Origin: Haloferax litoreum
GTDB lineage: Archaea > Halobacteriota > Halobacteria > Halobacteriales > Haloferacaceae
Assembly (NCBI RefSeq): GCF_009674605.1
Contig: NZ_WKJO01000001.1
Location: 2,666,001-2,730,000, forward strand
Reading direction: 5' to 3'
DNA: 64,000 nt
Of the stretch, positions 8,018 through 16,488 are shown piece after piece. Within the stretch, counting starts at the first letter, position 1; every line of letters starts with the position of its first letter. The position numbers and the translations under genes were made by a program. Under the pieces are notes generated by a model, which was not told where the DNA came from, did no database searches, and saw nothing but the letters and a program-made list of their open reading frames with translations.

Positions 8018-8485
8018 ATGCAACTCACCGAGGCAACGACAGACGACATCGACGTTCTCATCGAATACTGGTACGCCCTCGCGTCGGGCATGGAACAGTA
8101 CTCCGAGTTCAACACGCTCTCGTACGACAGCGTCGGCGACGTCCCCGAAGACGGATTCGAGAGGCACTTCGAACGCGACGATATCACCGACTATCTCGTC
8201 GAAGAGGCTGGTGAGACGATTGGCTTTCTCACGCTTGCAGAGGGTGAACACCCCTCTCGCGAGTTCACGAGATACGTGCGCATCGTCAACTTGTTCGTCG
8301 AAGAAGGATACCGAAATCAGGGGTACGGCAGTGCGGTGGTCTCACAGGTCAAAGAACTCGCTCGGGCAAACGACTGTGACCACCTCAAAGTCTCCTGTGA
8401 GTGGCACAACGACGGAGCGAGGCGGTTCTATCGTGAGACAGGATTCGAAGAGAAGCAGGTCACGTTCGTCCAGCAGGTAGACTAA
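8018..8485 (+). CDS. GNAT-family N-acetyltransferase
   Basis: 155 residues. The acetyl-CoA binding motif A reads FVEEGYRNQGYGSAVVSQVKE, and motif B is HNDGARRFYRETGFEE. It transfers an acetyl group from acetyl-CoA to an amine; the substrate is not evident. The length matches single-domain GNAT enzymes. Start at 8018 because the preceding in-frame codons do not resemble the family. Monocistronic. Confidence 0.88.
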   Translation: MQLTEATTDDIDVLIEYWYALASGMEQYSEFNTLSYDSVGDVPEDGFERHFERDDITDYLVEEAGETIGFLTLAEGEHPSREFTRYVRIVNLFVEEGYRNQGYGSAVVSQVKELARANDCDHLKVSCEWHNDGARRFYRETGFEEKQVTFVQQVD

Positions 8486-8673
8486 CTCAGCCAAGCCCGT
8501 GGCCCACCGGAGGAAGTCGGAGACTCCTTCTCAGGGGGAGTCCCGAAGCCGTCGAGGAGAACCACCCTCCCACGACCGTTTGCAAGTGATATAACTCCGA
8601 ATGCGGACACTTACAGTCGATTGTGACACACGGCAGAGTGGTAAATTATTAAATATAACTATTTTTAGTGACA

Positions 8674-8680
8674 TTTAATA
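8674..8680 (+). promoter_or_regulatory. TATA-like box for the AhpD-like gene
   Basis: TTTAATA is centred near 8677, which predicts transcription starting about 8702-8704, exactly where the long inverted repeat begins. A second AT-rich candidate (TTAAATA near 8650) would start the RNA about 25 nt earlier. Confidence 0.45.
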
Positions 8681-8703
8681 GGGCCGCCAAAAAACAGTAC
8701 CCT

Positions 8704-8769
8704 GATTCCAGCGAACACGGTCTCGATTCGACTATCGAATGGGGCGCTCAGGTCGTGTTCGCCGGAATC
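8704..8769 (+). promoter_or_regulatory. long hairpin in the presumed 5' leader
   Basis: GATTCCAGCGAACACG (8704-8719) pairs with 8754-8769 over 16 positions with a single A/C mismatch. As RNA the stem continues through G-U, U-G, C-G and U-A pairs to about 20 bp. The 26-nt loop itself holds a small ATTCG/CGAAT stem. It ends 17 nt before the AhpD-like start codon. Most haloarchaeal genes are leaderless, so a structured leader is unusual. Confidence 0.55.
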
Positions 8770-8786
8770 ATCGGGAGAACGAGACT

Positions 8787-9200
8787 ATGGCAACGACATC
8801 TGAGGGGGACGCGGTCGAACAAACCCGCGACGACATCGAAGAGACACTCGGGTTTGTTCCGGGCTTTTGGGAACTCAACGACGAAGACCTCGTCAACGAG
8901 TGGCCGAACTTCAAGCGACACGCCTTCGAAGAGACTGCGATTCCACCGAAGTACAAGGAACTGATCGGACTCGCCATCGCGGCGAACATCAAGTGTCCGT
9001 ACTGCCAGCACTTCCACAAACAGGCAGCGAAGATGCACGGTGCGACCGACGAGGAACTCAAAGAGATTGCTTTCCTCTCCAGTTGGACCGCGCGATACAG
9101 CGCCATCATCCACGGACAGGACTACGACCTCGACACGTTCGAGGACGAGTTCGCCCGGATGGCCGAACACCTCGAATCACAGATGAGCGCTGACGACTGA
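8787..9200 (+). CDS. carboxymuconolactone decarboxylase / AhpD-like protein
   Basis: 137 residues. The AhpD-type redox motif C70-P-Y-C73 with nearby H75 and H77 lies in the helical region of the CMD fold (EEVAIPPK-like helix before it). Proteins with CxxC plus His are alkylhydroperoxidase-like rather than true lactone decarboxylases, so a thiol-based peroxide or disulfide reductase role is likely. Preceded by the long hairpin at 8704-8769. An OsmC-type peroxidase gene follows 101 nt downstream, which supports an oxidative stress function. Confidence 0.87.
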   Translation: MATTSEGDAVEQTRDDIEETLGFVPGFWELNDEDLVNEWPNFKRHAFEETAIPPKYKELIGLAIAANIKCPYCQHFHKQAAKMHGATDEELKEIAFLSSWTARYSAIIHGQDYDLDTFEDEFARMAEHLESQMSADD

Positions 9201-9272
9201 GTATCCGTCTGGCAGACACGGATACGTGACAATTTTTGTCGACCTGAACGTGTGATTCCGCCGGTATTTCCA

Positions 9273-9302
9273 TACTGGTGGAACCCCATGGTACTGGTGG
9301 AA
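9273..9302 (+). repeat. 11-bp direct repeat at the start of an OsmC gene
   Basis: TACTGGTGGAA occurs at 9273-9283 and again at 9292-9302, a 19-bp period, the second copy running into the ATG at 9302. Two tandem half-sites about two helical turns apart could bind a regulator; slippage duplication is the other reading. Confidence 0.4.
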
Positions 9303-9730
9303 TGCCCGTTAAACAAGCCGAGACGACGTGGACAGGTGGAAAGGACGGACGTGGTGACTTCACGACCGAGAGCGGCGAAATCGAAGGAACGCTGACGTTC
9401 CCGACCCGCTTCGAGGACGAAGCGGGGACGAACCCAGAAGAGATAATCGGAGTGGCTCACTCCGGGTGTTTCTGCATGCAACTGACGGCACTCCTCGAAG
9501 GTGAGGGCTACACAGCGAACGAACTTCACACGGTTGCAGACGTTCACCTCCGCCCCGCAGACGGTGGTGGCTTCGAGATTCCGCAAATCGACCTGACGCT
9601 GGAAGCGGACATCCCCGACATCGACGAAGCGACGTTCGAGGAGATTGCCCAGCAGGCCAAAGAGACCTGTCCGGTCTCGAAAGCGCTCGCAGGCCCGGAA
9701 ATCACGCTCGACGCGACGCTGGTCAGCTAA
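9302..9730 (+). CDS. OsmC-family peroxidase (OsmC subtype)
   Basis: 142 residues from ATG at 9302. The N-terminal WTGGKDGRGDFTTESGE strand motif and HSGCFCMQL (Cys at 56 and 58) with a second Cys in ETCPVSKAL follow the two-cysteine OsmC/Ohr active-site plan. OsmC proteins reduce organic hydroperoxides. It follows the AhpD-like gene on the same strand and may share its stress regulation; the extra Cys (CFC) is worth noting. Confidence 0.92.
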   Translation: MPVKQAETTWTGGKDGRGDFTTESGEIEGTLTFPTRFEDEAGTNPEEIIGVAHSGCFCMQLTALLEGEGYTANELHTVADVHLRPADGGGFEIPQIDLTLEADIPDIDEATFEEIAQQAKETCPVSKALAGPEITLDATLVS

Positions 9731-9865
9731 GGCCGCGACCAGACTGACGCTTTTTCTATCGCACAGTCACAGACGAGGGTACAGTTCGCATACAGAACGG
9801 TTATCACACGACGGTCCGTCGGGACTGCAACGAGGTGACCTGTATTAACGACGACAACCGAAATT

Positions 9866-10465
9866 TTGTTGCAGGGCATCGTTCTCGGCGTCTCGATTGC
9901 GGCACCGGTCGGCCCAATCGGCGTCCTGTGTATTCAGCGAACACTCTCTAAGGGGAGGCCATCTGGCTTCGTCAGTGGCCTCGGAGCGGCGTCTGCGGAC
10001 GCCGTCTACGGAACAATCGCCGGGTTCGGCATCACGGCACTCTCGTCGCTTCTCTTGGACTACCAGACTGCGATTCGTCTCGGCGGTGGGGTGTTGCTCT
10101 TGTACCTTGGAGTGCAATCGTTTCGGGCCGAACCTGCGGAGGCGGCGGCGTCCACGTCCGACGTGCGGACGCTCGGTCAGGACTACGTGTCGACGTTTCT
10201 GTTGACGATAACGAACCCGGTGACGATTCTCGCGTTCGTCGGCATCTTCGCCGGGCTAGGAGTCGGTATCTCGGGCGACTATCTGGACGCCACCGTCCTC
10301 GTCGCTGGCGTGTTTACGGGGTCTGCGCTCTGGTGGTTCGCCCTGAGTACCGGCGTGAGTCTCTTCCGAACGCGGTTCACCCCCTCGGTGATGCGGCGCG
10401 TGAACCAACTCGCTGGTGTCGTCATCGCCGGGTTCGGCCTCGTCGCGTTGGGGAGTGCGGTGTAG
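9866..10465 (+). CDS. LysE/RhtB-family amino acid exporter
   Basis: About 199 residues with the family's opening motif GIVLGVSIAAPVGPIGVLCIQRTL, five to six membrane segments and a central GLGAASADAVYG motif. LysE-type proteins export amino acids or other small solutes. No ATG or GTG exists in frame between the upstream TGA at 9836 and the conserved core; TTG at 9866 (or 9869) is the only usual start. A good Shine-Dalgarno match (GAGGTGAC) sits at 9832-9839, too far for that TTG, so the true start remains uncertain. Confidence 0.87.
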   Translation: MLQGIVLGVSIAAPVGPIGVLCIQRTLSKGRPSGFVSGLGAASADAVYGTIAGFGITALSSLLLDYQTAIRLGGGVLLLYLGVQSFRAEPAEAAASTSDVRTLGQDYVSTFLLTITNPVTILAFVGIFAGLGVGISGDYLDATVLVAGVFTGSALWWFALSTGVSLFRTRFTPSVMRRVNQLAGVVIAGFGLVALGSAV

Positions 10466-10482
10466 CCACGCCGCGGCATCGG

Positions 10483-10914
10483 TCACGTCCGGTCGCTGTC
10501 GTGGCGGTTACGTACCGCAGTAATCGATGGCGTCGCTTCGAAGATGGTGTCGCAGACGGGACAGCGCGCTTCGGTGGTCTGGAACCACTCGGCAACTGTC
10601 TCGTCGTCTGCATCGGTATCGGCGTCGAGCGAGACGCGAATCTCTCGAAACCCTGACGCGGCTCCATCGTCCCCGCGCGGGTCAGTGTCTGCTTCGACAG
10701 TGACCACTAGGTCGGTGAGTTCGAGGCCCATCTCGTCGGCGACGACGTGCCCGACGTGGTTGTAGCAGGCCGCAAGCGACCCGAGCAGGTACTCGCTCGG
10801 TGACCCATCGTCGCCGATAGTGAATCGATTCCCGGTGGACGTCTCGAACCGCATCGCTTCGGCGTCGATTCGTGACCCTTCGACCGACGTCGTCTCCAGA
10901 TGGTTGGCACACAT
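10483..10914 (-). CDS. OsmC-family protein (second paralogue)
   Basis: 143 residues. The first redox Cys is in GSLAACYNHVG (C50) and the second in EARCPVCDTIF, where an extra Cys makes a CPVC pair. The acidic middle (DADTDADDETVAEW) is typical of halophiles. Likely a thiol peroxidase or related detoxifying protein. It converges with the LysE gene, with 17 nt between stops. It differs clearly from the OsmC at 9302, so the two are not a recent duplication. Confidence 0.9.
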   Translation of the reverse strand: MCANHLETTSVEGSRIDAEAMRFETSTGNRFTIGDDGSPSEYLLGSLAACYNHVGHVVADEMGLELTDLVVTVEADTDPRGDDGAASGFREIRVSLDADTDADDETVAEWFQTTEARCPVCDTIFEATPSITAVRNRHDSDRT

Positions 10915-11023
10915 GGACAGTCTCCAACGGCCAGTACGGTGACGACAACCTTAGCCGTGACAGGCGATTCGGTCACCAATCGGTGGTTTGCGTCGGCCCG
11001 CTCAGTGGTTCGCGCCGACCTAC

Positions 11024-11869
11024 TCAGCGATTCGCGTCGAACCAGTCGACGGCGAAGTCGACGAGTTCGGGTTGAGCCATCAGTTTAGCCGTACTCGCTC
11101 CGACTGGCCCCTCGGTGAGTCCGACCTGGGACTCGAAGTCGGCACCGACTGCTTCGAAGTCTTCGGTATCGATTTCGATGTCCTCGTACTCGAAGACGAC
11201 TCGCTCGCCGTCTCGGAGAAGGGGTGCCGCTGACTGGACGTGTTCTTTCTCGAAGTCGGCGCGGTACTCTGCGAGGTGGAGCGAGGTGTTGTTGTCGTGG
11301 CCGACGCCGAGGAGTAACACCTTCCCACCACGCTCATAGATTCGAGCGAGCGGTGACTCCTCTCCGAGGCCGTAGTCGAGTCCGTGGTCACCGACGATGT
11401 CGTCTGCCTCAGCACCCCACGCGGCGAACGAGTTGGTCGGGTGTTCGCTTCGGACCACGTCAGGGTAGTTCCGGAAACACTCTGGAATCGCGCCCATCAT
11501 GCGCGTCGGCGTCACGTCGGGGCGGAACGGCGGCATCGACTCACGGATTATCTGGACCCACTCGTCGGGAACCGGCGGCTGTTCCCACGTCGCCGAGTCG
11601 GTGTACTGCCCGGTGAACGTCGGCATGACGAGCGTTCCGTCTTCGGTGAGCGTGGTCTGGAGGGCGTCGACGACTGCTTGTGGGCCACCGGCGACCCACC
11701 CAAGCGAGCGCAACGACGAGTGGACGAGGAGGGTGTCGCCGGCGTCGATACCGAGGTCACGAAAGTCGGAGACCAGAGACGTGACAGTACCCGGTTTGTC
11801 GACCGCCTCGATGGCGTCTGCTTCTGTCATAGAATCAGCGAGATGGGGGTCCGGCATGAGCTTTCTCAT
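11024..11869 (-). CDS. aminoglycoside N(3)-acetyltransferase-like protein
   Basis: 281 residues if the ATG at 11869 is used, or 268 from the ATG at 11830 (MTEADAIEAV). AAC(3) hallmarks are present: DTLLVHSSLRSLGWVAGG near the N-terminus, GTLVMPTFTG, HPTNSFAAWG and LLLGVGHDNNTSLHLAEY. These enzymes acetylate the 3-amino group of aminoglycosides using acetyl-CoA. Archaeal ribosomes are largely insensitive to these drugs, so the haloarchaeal members probably act on another amine. Divergent from the membrane protein at 11934. Confidence 0.88.
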   Translation of the reverse strand: MRKLMPDPHLADSMTEADAIEAVDKPGTVTSLVSDFRDLGIDAGDTLLVHSSLRSLGWVAGGPQAVVDALQTTLTEDGTLVMPTFTGQYTDSATWEQPPVPDEWVQIIRESMPPFRPDVTPTRMMGAIPECFRNYPDVVRSEHPTNSFAAWGAEADDIVGDHGLDYGLGEESPLARIYERGGKVLLLGVGHDNNTSLHLAEYRADFEKEHVQSAAPLLRDGERVVFEYEDIEIDTEDFEAVGADFESQVGLTEGPVGASTAKLMAQPELVDFAVDWFDANR

Positions 11870-11905
11870 TGGCGAGTTGATGGGTGGTCGAGAGAACGAA
11901 ACATC

Positions 11906-11912
11906 GATAAAT
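11906..11912 (+). promoter_or_regulatory. TATA-like box for the gene at 11934
   Basis: GATAAAT is centred 25 nt before the ATG at 11934, the spacing expected for a leaderless haloarchaeal transcript. Its reverse complement could also serve the divergent acetyltransferase gene. Confidence 0.5.
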
Positions 11913-11933
11913 CGTCATCGAGACGAGAGGAAT

Positions 11934-12176
11934 ATGTCTGACCTCTCCGCTCGTGTGGCCCTCCGATACGCGACCGAAGACAGCATGCTCACGCTCTTCG
12001 CTGTCGTCCTCGGCGGATGGCTCTCGTTGACGTTCGCCGGATTCGCGTTCAGTAGCTACAGTTTCGGGATGATGTTCATCCTCGCCGTCTTCGCCTTTCT
12101 CGCAGGAGGACTCGCACTGTTCAGTGGGCTAGTCGCAATTACGTACAAGGTACTGGCGGACAGCCGAACCGCCTGA
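11934..12176 (+). CDS. small two-helix membrane protein, unknown
   Basis: 80 residues. A short polar start is followed by two hydrophobic segments at about 19-40 and 45-72, ending in a polar LADSRTA tail. It has a good TATA box and leaderless spacing. Converges with surE, 12 nt apart. No family recognised. Confidence 0.65.
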   Translation: MSDLSARVALRYATEDSMLTLFAVVLGGWLSLTFAGFAFSSYSFGMMFILAVFAFLAGGLALFSGLVAITYKVLADSRTA

Positions 12177-12188
12177 GTGACCCCGAAC

Positions 12189-12980
12189 TCAGTCGATGTA
12201 CGTCTCGGCGAGTGCGTCGAGTGCTTCGTGGTGGTGCGTCGTGTGTGGTGCGGTCAGCGGCGAAACCGACACGTGACCATCGACGACGGCCCGACGGTCG
12301 GTCCCTTCGGGGTCGGGGATGTCGCCGGACTGCATCCGTTCCCAGACACGGTCGTGAAGCCGCACGGTTCCGTTCTCGTACTCCGCGGTCATGTCGTACA
12401 TCTCCGATGGATACGTCACCCGCATGTCGGCGGGTTCTCCGTCCGGGTTGGGCATCGGCGCGTTGACGTTCAGGTAATCGCACTGCTCGAACACGCCGGC
12501 GGATTCCGCGTGCTTGACGAGATACGAGGCGGCGCGCGTCGCCTCCCGAAAGTCACGCGGGTCGCTCGCTTTCTCGTGCCACGGTACGTCACCTCCCGGT
12601 GGAACGTACATCGACAGCGCAATCGCGGGCACGTCGAAGAACGCCGCTTCGACGGCGGCGCTGACGGTGCCCGACCGTCCGAGGACGTACGCTCCGATGT
12701 TCGCACCCTTGTTGACGCCGGAGACGACCATGTCCACGTCTGGACAGAGAGCTTCTAATCCGGCGACGGTGCAGTCGGCCGGTGTGCCTTCTAACGCGTA
12801 CCCGAGTTCGTGCTCGACCACGACTGCGTCCGACGACATCTTGCGTCCAACCGCGCTCTGGTCGGTTTTTGGGGCGACGGCCGTCACGTCGGCAAACTCC
12901 GAGAGGGCATCGTAGAGGGCCTGAAAGCCGACGCTCTCGATACCGTCGTCGTTGGTGAGGAGGATGGCGGGTCTGCTCAT
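12189..12980 (-). CDS. surE: 5'/3'-nucleotidase SurE
   Basis: 263 residues from ATG at 12980. The SurE signature ILLTNDDGIESVGFQAL carries the metal-binding Asp pair, followed by the SAVGRKM region and VVSGVNKGANIG. SurE is a metal-dependent survival phosphatase acting on nucleoside monophosphates. The length matches archaeal SurE. It lies 69 nt downstream of the Rsm22-like gene on the same strand. A longer start at 13049 adds a basic stretch that overlaps the neighbour's promoter-free gap and was rejected. Confidence 0.95.
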   Translation of the reverse strand: MSRPAILLTNDDGIESVGFQALYDALSEFADVTAVAPKTDQSAVGRKMSSDAVVVEHELGYALEGTPADCTVAGLEALCPDVDMVVSGVNKGANIGAYVLGRSGTVSAAVEAAFFDVPAIALSMYVPPGGDVPWHEKASDPRDFREATRAASYLVKHAESAGVFEQCDYLNVNAPMPNPDGEPADMRVTYPSEMYDMTAEYENGTVRLHDRVWERMQSGDIPDPEGTDRRAVVDGHVSVSPLTAPHTTHHHEALDALAETYID

Positions 12981-13049
12981 GCCTTCGACTCGGGAGGGAG
13001 CGCGCAAAAAGCCACCCGTCGATTTCGGTTCGCTGCCGATGTCTCCCAA

Positions 13050-14453
13050 TTACGCGACGGTATCGACGACCGTCTCGCCGTCTACGACGAGGTTGTAGGC
13101 TTCTTCGTCGTCGTTCCAGAGGGCGAGCACGTTCTCGAAGAGGAGAACGTCCCCGTAGTCCGCGTCTTCGAGGTCGGCGTTCAGGACCGTCGGGTTGGTT
13201 CGGACTGCGTAGTGGTCGACCGTCTCGCTCCCGTCACCGACTTTGAACAGTTGGTTTCTGCCTTCGGAGAGGTCGTGACTGAGTTTCACCGCCAGCAGGT
13301 CGATGCGGTTGGTGACGTGTCTGTCCATCTCCGCCATCTTCGCGAACCGTGCCGCGTTCGCGCGGATGTCGAGACGCCGTTTCCCGTCGGTTCGGAGGAT
13401 GCTGTAGGAGTACTGTACGTCGACGTTGACGAACGTCCCTTCGTCCTCCTCGGCGTCGCGGCCTTCGTCGAGTCGGCGCTGGAAACCGGGGACGTCGAGG
13501 TCGGGTTTGACGTCGAACGACCATCCGCGGTCCGAGGGCGCGTACCCATCCCAGAGTCGGAGCGTCGGTGAGTAGACGGTCACGTCGCCGTCTGCGGGGG
13601 CAACGTCGCGTTCGACTTCGCGGAGACCGATACTCGTGTTTCGGTCGGCGGGGGCGATGGCGACGATGGTCCCGTCGTCGGCGAGGACGTCGAGGTACTT
13701 CCGGACGACTGCGGTGGGGTCGTCGAGTTCGCTCAGGACGCTCGCGAAGACGACGAAGTCGTACTCGCCCGTGGGTTCGAAGTCCTCTGCCGTCTCGCGG
13801 TGGATGGTCGTCCGGAAGTTTCGGCGTGTCTCGCCGAGCATGTGTTCGAGGACGTCGGCGGAGGCGCTCGGTTCGACCGCGTGGTAGTCGACCATCGAGT
13901 CGTCGGGGAGGTACTCGTGGAGGCCGAGCGCAGGACCCCCGGTTCCCGCGCCCACGTCGAGGACGCGTACGTTGCGTGAGAGCAGGCCACCTTCGGCGAT
14001 GTCGTCGAGGACGTAGCCAACAGCGGCGTAGTAGTCCGGGAGGTGGTAGATGGCGTACCCCAACGCGGCGTCGTCGTCGTACTCGACGGGATTCCCGCGG
14101 TAGTAGTCCTCTTTCAACTGCCGGACGCGCTGACGGAGTCGGTCACCGTCGTCGCCGACGTGCCAGTTCGCTCCGTACCGCTGGATAAGCAGGTCTTCGA
14201 GGGCGAACGAGTAGTCGTCGGGGAAGGCCTCGGGAGACCATCCCGGCGGCGTCACGGGGTCCTGGTTCGTCGGGACGAACGTTCCGTCGTCTCGCTCGAA
14301 GAGGCCCAAGTCGTAGGCTTCCTCGCGGAGCGTCTGTTTGACGACTGCCGGGTGAGGGGCGCTTTCGATGTACTCGGCAATCTCGTCGGGGTCTATCGGG
14401 CGAACGTTTCTGAGATACTTCGCGTTGTCGCGGACGGCGTCTCTGTCTATCAT
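13050..14453 (-). CDS. Rsm22-like SAM-dependent methyltransferase
   Basis: 467 residues. SAM motif I is VRVLDVGAGTGGPALGLHEYL, with FVVFASVLSELDD as motif IV and a C-terminal beta-rich part. The layout fits the Rsm22 family (mitochondrial and archaeal small-subunit rRNA methyltransferase-like). The family's zinc cysteines are not obvious here, so the exact substrate is uncertain. Located between tyrA and surE on the same strand, 78 nt after tyrA. Confidence 0.75.
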   Translation of the reverse strand: MIDRDAVRDNAKYLRNVRPIDPDEIAEYIESAPHPAVVKQTLREEAYDLGLFERDDGTFVPTNQDPVTPPGWSPEAFPDDYSFALEDLLIQRYGANWHVGDDGDRLRQRVRQLKEDYYRGNPVEYDDDAALGYAIYHLPDYYAAVGYVLDDIAEGGLLSRNVRVLDVGAGTGGPALGLHEYLPDDSMVDYHAVEPSASADVLEHMLGETRRNFRTTIHRETAEDFEPTGEYDFVVFASVLSELDDPTAVVRKYLDVLADDGTIVAIAPADRNTSIGLREVERDVAPADGDVTVYSPTLRLWDGYAPSDRGWSFDVKPDLDVPGFQRRLDEGRDAEEDEGTFVNVDVQYSYSILRTDGKRRLDIRANAARFAKMAEMDRHVTNRIDLLAVKLSHDLSEGRNQLFKVGDGSETVDHYAVRTNPTVLNADLEDADYGDVLLFENVLALWNDDEEAYNLVVDGETVVDTVA

Positions 14454-14531
14454 CGTCGGGTGAACTCTGGAGGGTGGCGGTGGCGCAGTTGGAATGCAGT
14501 CGCGGGGGTCATCGGCGGCGTCTACACTCTC

Positions 14532-15299
14532 TCATCGCTCGGCAGGGTCGTGGTTGTCGGTCTGGTCGCGTCCGCGAGCGACGGCGCGGTAGAGGTCGGA
14601 GAACTCGTTCGGGTCGGCCATCGCGAGTGCGCGTGCGGCGTCGGCGACCCTGTCTGTCCCGTCCCCGAAGGTCGATTGGATGTCTGCGTACACGCGGGGC
14701 GTCCCACCCGAGACGGCGGTGACGAGTTCGTCGAGTGCGGCCGAGATGGGGGTGGCGAACTCGTCGCGGACGTCGTCGGCAGCGAGGCCGAACGCGAGGA
14801 CGGCGGCGTGGGCGGCGGCCTGTACTGTCTCCATCGCCTCGTCGTGCTCTGCCGGTGTCGTCTCGAAGACGTGGTTTCCGGCGGCAGTCAGGTCGTCGAG
14901 GATGGCGTCACCGCGTGGCCCCGGTTCGTCGGCGACGACGGCGACGTTCCCGGGCGCGTTTTGCGGTGCGAAAAGCGGGTGGAGACTGAGTCGTTCTCGG
15001 ACCGGGAGGTGTTCGCGCATCGCCGACACCGGCGTGGTCATCGCTCCCGTCACGTCGCACATCGCCTCCTTGGCGCGGTGGGCGTTCGCTTCGATGGCCT
15101 CGGGAGCGAGGGCCATCGGCACTGCGAGACAGACGACGTCGAACTGCTCGTCGCCGTCCAGCGGAACGGCGCGGCCACCGAGTTCGTCTGCCGCGGCAAC
15201 CGCTGCTTCGGGGTCTGCGTCTGCGAACGCGAGGTCAGCGTCGACCGTGCTGCCGAACCAGCGACCCATCGCACCGGCACCGACGACGAGCAGTTTCAT
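14532..15299 (-). CDS. tyrA: prephenate dehydrogenase
   Basis: 255 residues from ATG at 15299. It begins with the Rossmann motif MKLLVVGAGAMGRWFG, then DVVCLAVPMALAPEAIEANA and the conserved region VRERLSLHPLFAP, whose His binds prephenate. It oxidises prephenate to 4-hydroxyphenylpyruvate on the tyrosine branch. The enzyme is monofunctional; chorismate mutase is separate at 6298. The neighbouring aroA and aroC genes support the aromatic role. Confidence 0.92.
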   Translation of the reverse strand: MKLLVVGAGAMGRWFGSTVDADLAFADADPEAAVAAADELGGRAVPLDGDEQFDVVCLAVPMALAPEAIEANAHRAKEAMCDVTGAMTTPVSAMREHLPVRERLSLHPLFAPQNAPGNVAVVADEPGPRGDAILDDLTAAGNHVFETTPAEHDEAMETVQAAAHAAVLAFGLAADDVRDEFATPISAALDELVTAVSGGTPRVYADIQSTFGDGTDRVADAARALAMADPNEFSDLYRAVARGRDQTDNHDPAER

Positions 15300-15472
15300 C
15301 GGTACGGAGTGGACGCGGACCGCCCAAAAGAGAATCGGTGCCGGCGGAGTCCGCGAGACGAGCGACACTCACCTTTGGGTGTGCCACGTCGATGAACCGC
15401 CGACCGGGCAAACGTCGGTGAACGCACTTCCCGTGTACGAACCATCAAGTGGCCGTTTGACAATGTGATTCT

Positions 15473-16318
15473 ATGGCATTCGATGATGTTGATTTCGAGG
15501 GCAAGACGGCCTTCATCACGGGGACGAGTCGCGGTATTGGCAAGGCCATCGCACTCGACTTGGCAGACCGCGGTGCGAACGTCGTCTCGACCGGGAAGAC
15601 GGTGGAGGGTCACGACGAACTCCCCGGAACCATCGTGGAGACGACCGAGGAGATTCGTGAGCGCGGCGGAAACTCCATCTGGTGTCAACTCGACGTTCGC
15701 GACGACGACTCTGTCGAGGCGGCGATTCAGGAGACAGTCGACGAGTTTGGCGGCATCGACTTCGTCGTCAACAACGCGGGTGCGATTCACATCGCGAACT
15801 TCGAGAACACGCCACCGAAGCGATTCGACCTGCTCGTGGACGTGAATGCCCGTGGTGCGTACGCGACCACCTACGCCGCACTTCCGTACCTCCGCGAGAG
15901 CGACCACGCGCACGTAGTCACGTTCTCGCCGCCGATGCCGGCACGTCCCGCACCCGGGAAGATTGCGTACGCACTCTCGAAGTACGGGATGACCTTCATC
16001 GCGGAGTCGCTCGCACAAGAACTCGCCACCGACGATATCGCCGTGAACGCGCTCTGGCCCGTCGCGGCCATCGAGTCGGAGGCGACGCGTCACTTCGGGA
16101 TGGGAACGCCCGAAGACTGGCGGACGCCGCAGATAATGTGTGACGCACTCACCGAACTCTTCTCGCGCGACCCGACGGAGTGTACGGGCAACACCTTCTA
16201 CGACGAGGGGATTCTGGAAGACGCAGGTGTCGAGGACTTCTCCTCGTACGCCGTCGTCGAGGGAACCGACCCCGGACCGATGTCGGCCCAACTGTTCGAC
16301 CCCGACTACGAACGCTGA
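15473..16318 (+). CDS. short-chain dehydrogenase/reductase, HSDL2-like
   Basis: 281 residues. NAD(P)-binding motif TGTSRGIG at 17-24, NNAG near residue 99, and the catalytic region with YALSKYGMT. The segment KTVEGHDELPGTIVETTEEI closely resembles animal HSDL2 proteins, but here the enzyme is a single SDR domain without an SCP2 sterol-carrier tail. Physiological substrate unknown; hydroxyacyl or hydroxysteroid-like alcohols are typical of relatives. Monocistronic. Confidence 0.88.
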   Translation: MAFDDVDFEGKTAFITGTSRGIGKAIALDLADRGANVVSTGKTVEGHDELPGTIVETTEEIRERGGNSIWCQLDVRDDDSVEAAIQETVDEFGGIDFVVNNAGAIHIANFENTPPKRFDLLVDVNARGAYATTYAALPYLRESDHAHVVTFSPPMPARPAPGKIAYALSKYGMTFIAESLAQELATDDIAVNALWPVAAIESEATRHFGMGTPEDWRTPQIMCDALTELFSRDPTECTGNTFYDEGILEDAGVEDFSSYAVVEGTDPGPMSAQLFDPDYER

Positions 16319-16459
16319 GACGTCTCGTTATCGGGTCTGAGACTCGGCACCGGAGGTTTATGTCGAAGAACGTGTTACCAGTGGTAATGCGTTTCCGCGT
16401 CGCACTCGCTCCGGAATCCCTGTCTACGACGCGATATTTTTCTGAATCGGCAATTAGAC

Positions 16460-16466
16460 TTAAATA
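16460..16466 (+). promoter_or_regulatory. TATA-like box for the gene at 16489
   Basis: TTAAATA is centred 26 nt before the ATG at 16489, which predicts a leaderless mRNA. Confidence 0.55.
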
Positions 16467-16488
16467 CTCGTGGAGTTTCGCCTAGTCC

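Larger units (their letters stand above)
8486..8786. other. 301-nt intergenic region with AT-rich promoter and large hairpin
   Basis: No convincing gene. At 8522-8542 is a small hairpin (GACTCC / GGAGTC), followed by a segment (8543-8580) that vaguely recalls the ends of IS200/IS605 elements, though without any transposase. 8641-8683 is unusually AT-rich and offers two TATA-like boxes. 8704-8769 is a long inverted repeat, described separately. Confidence 0.6.
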
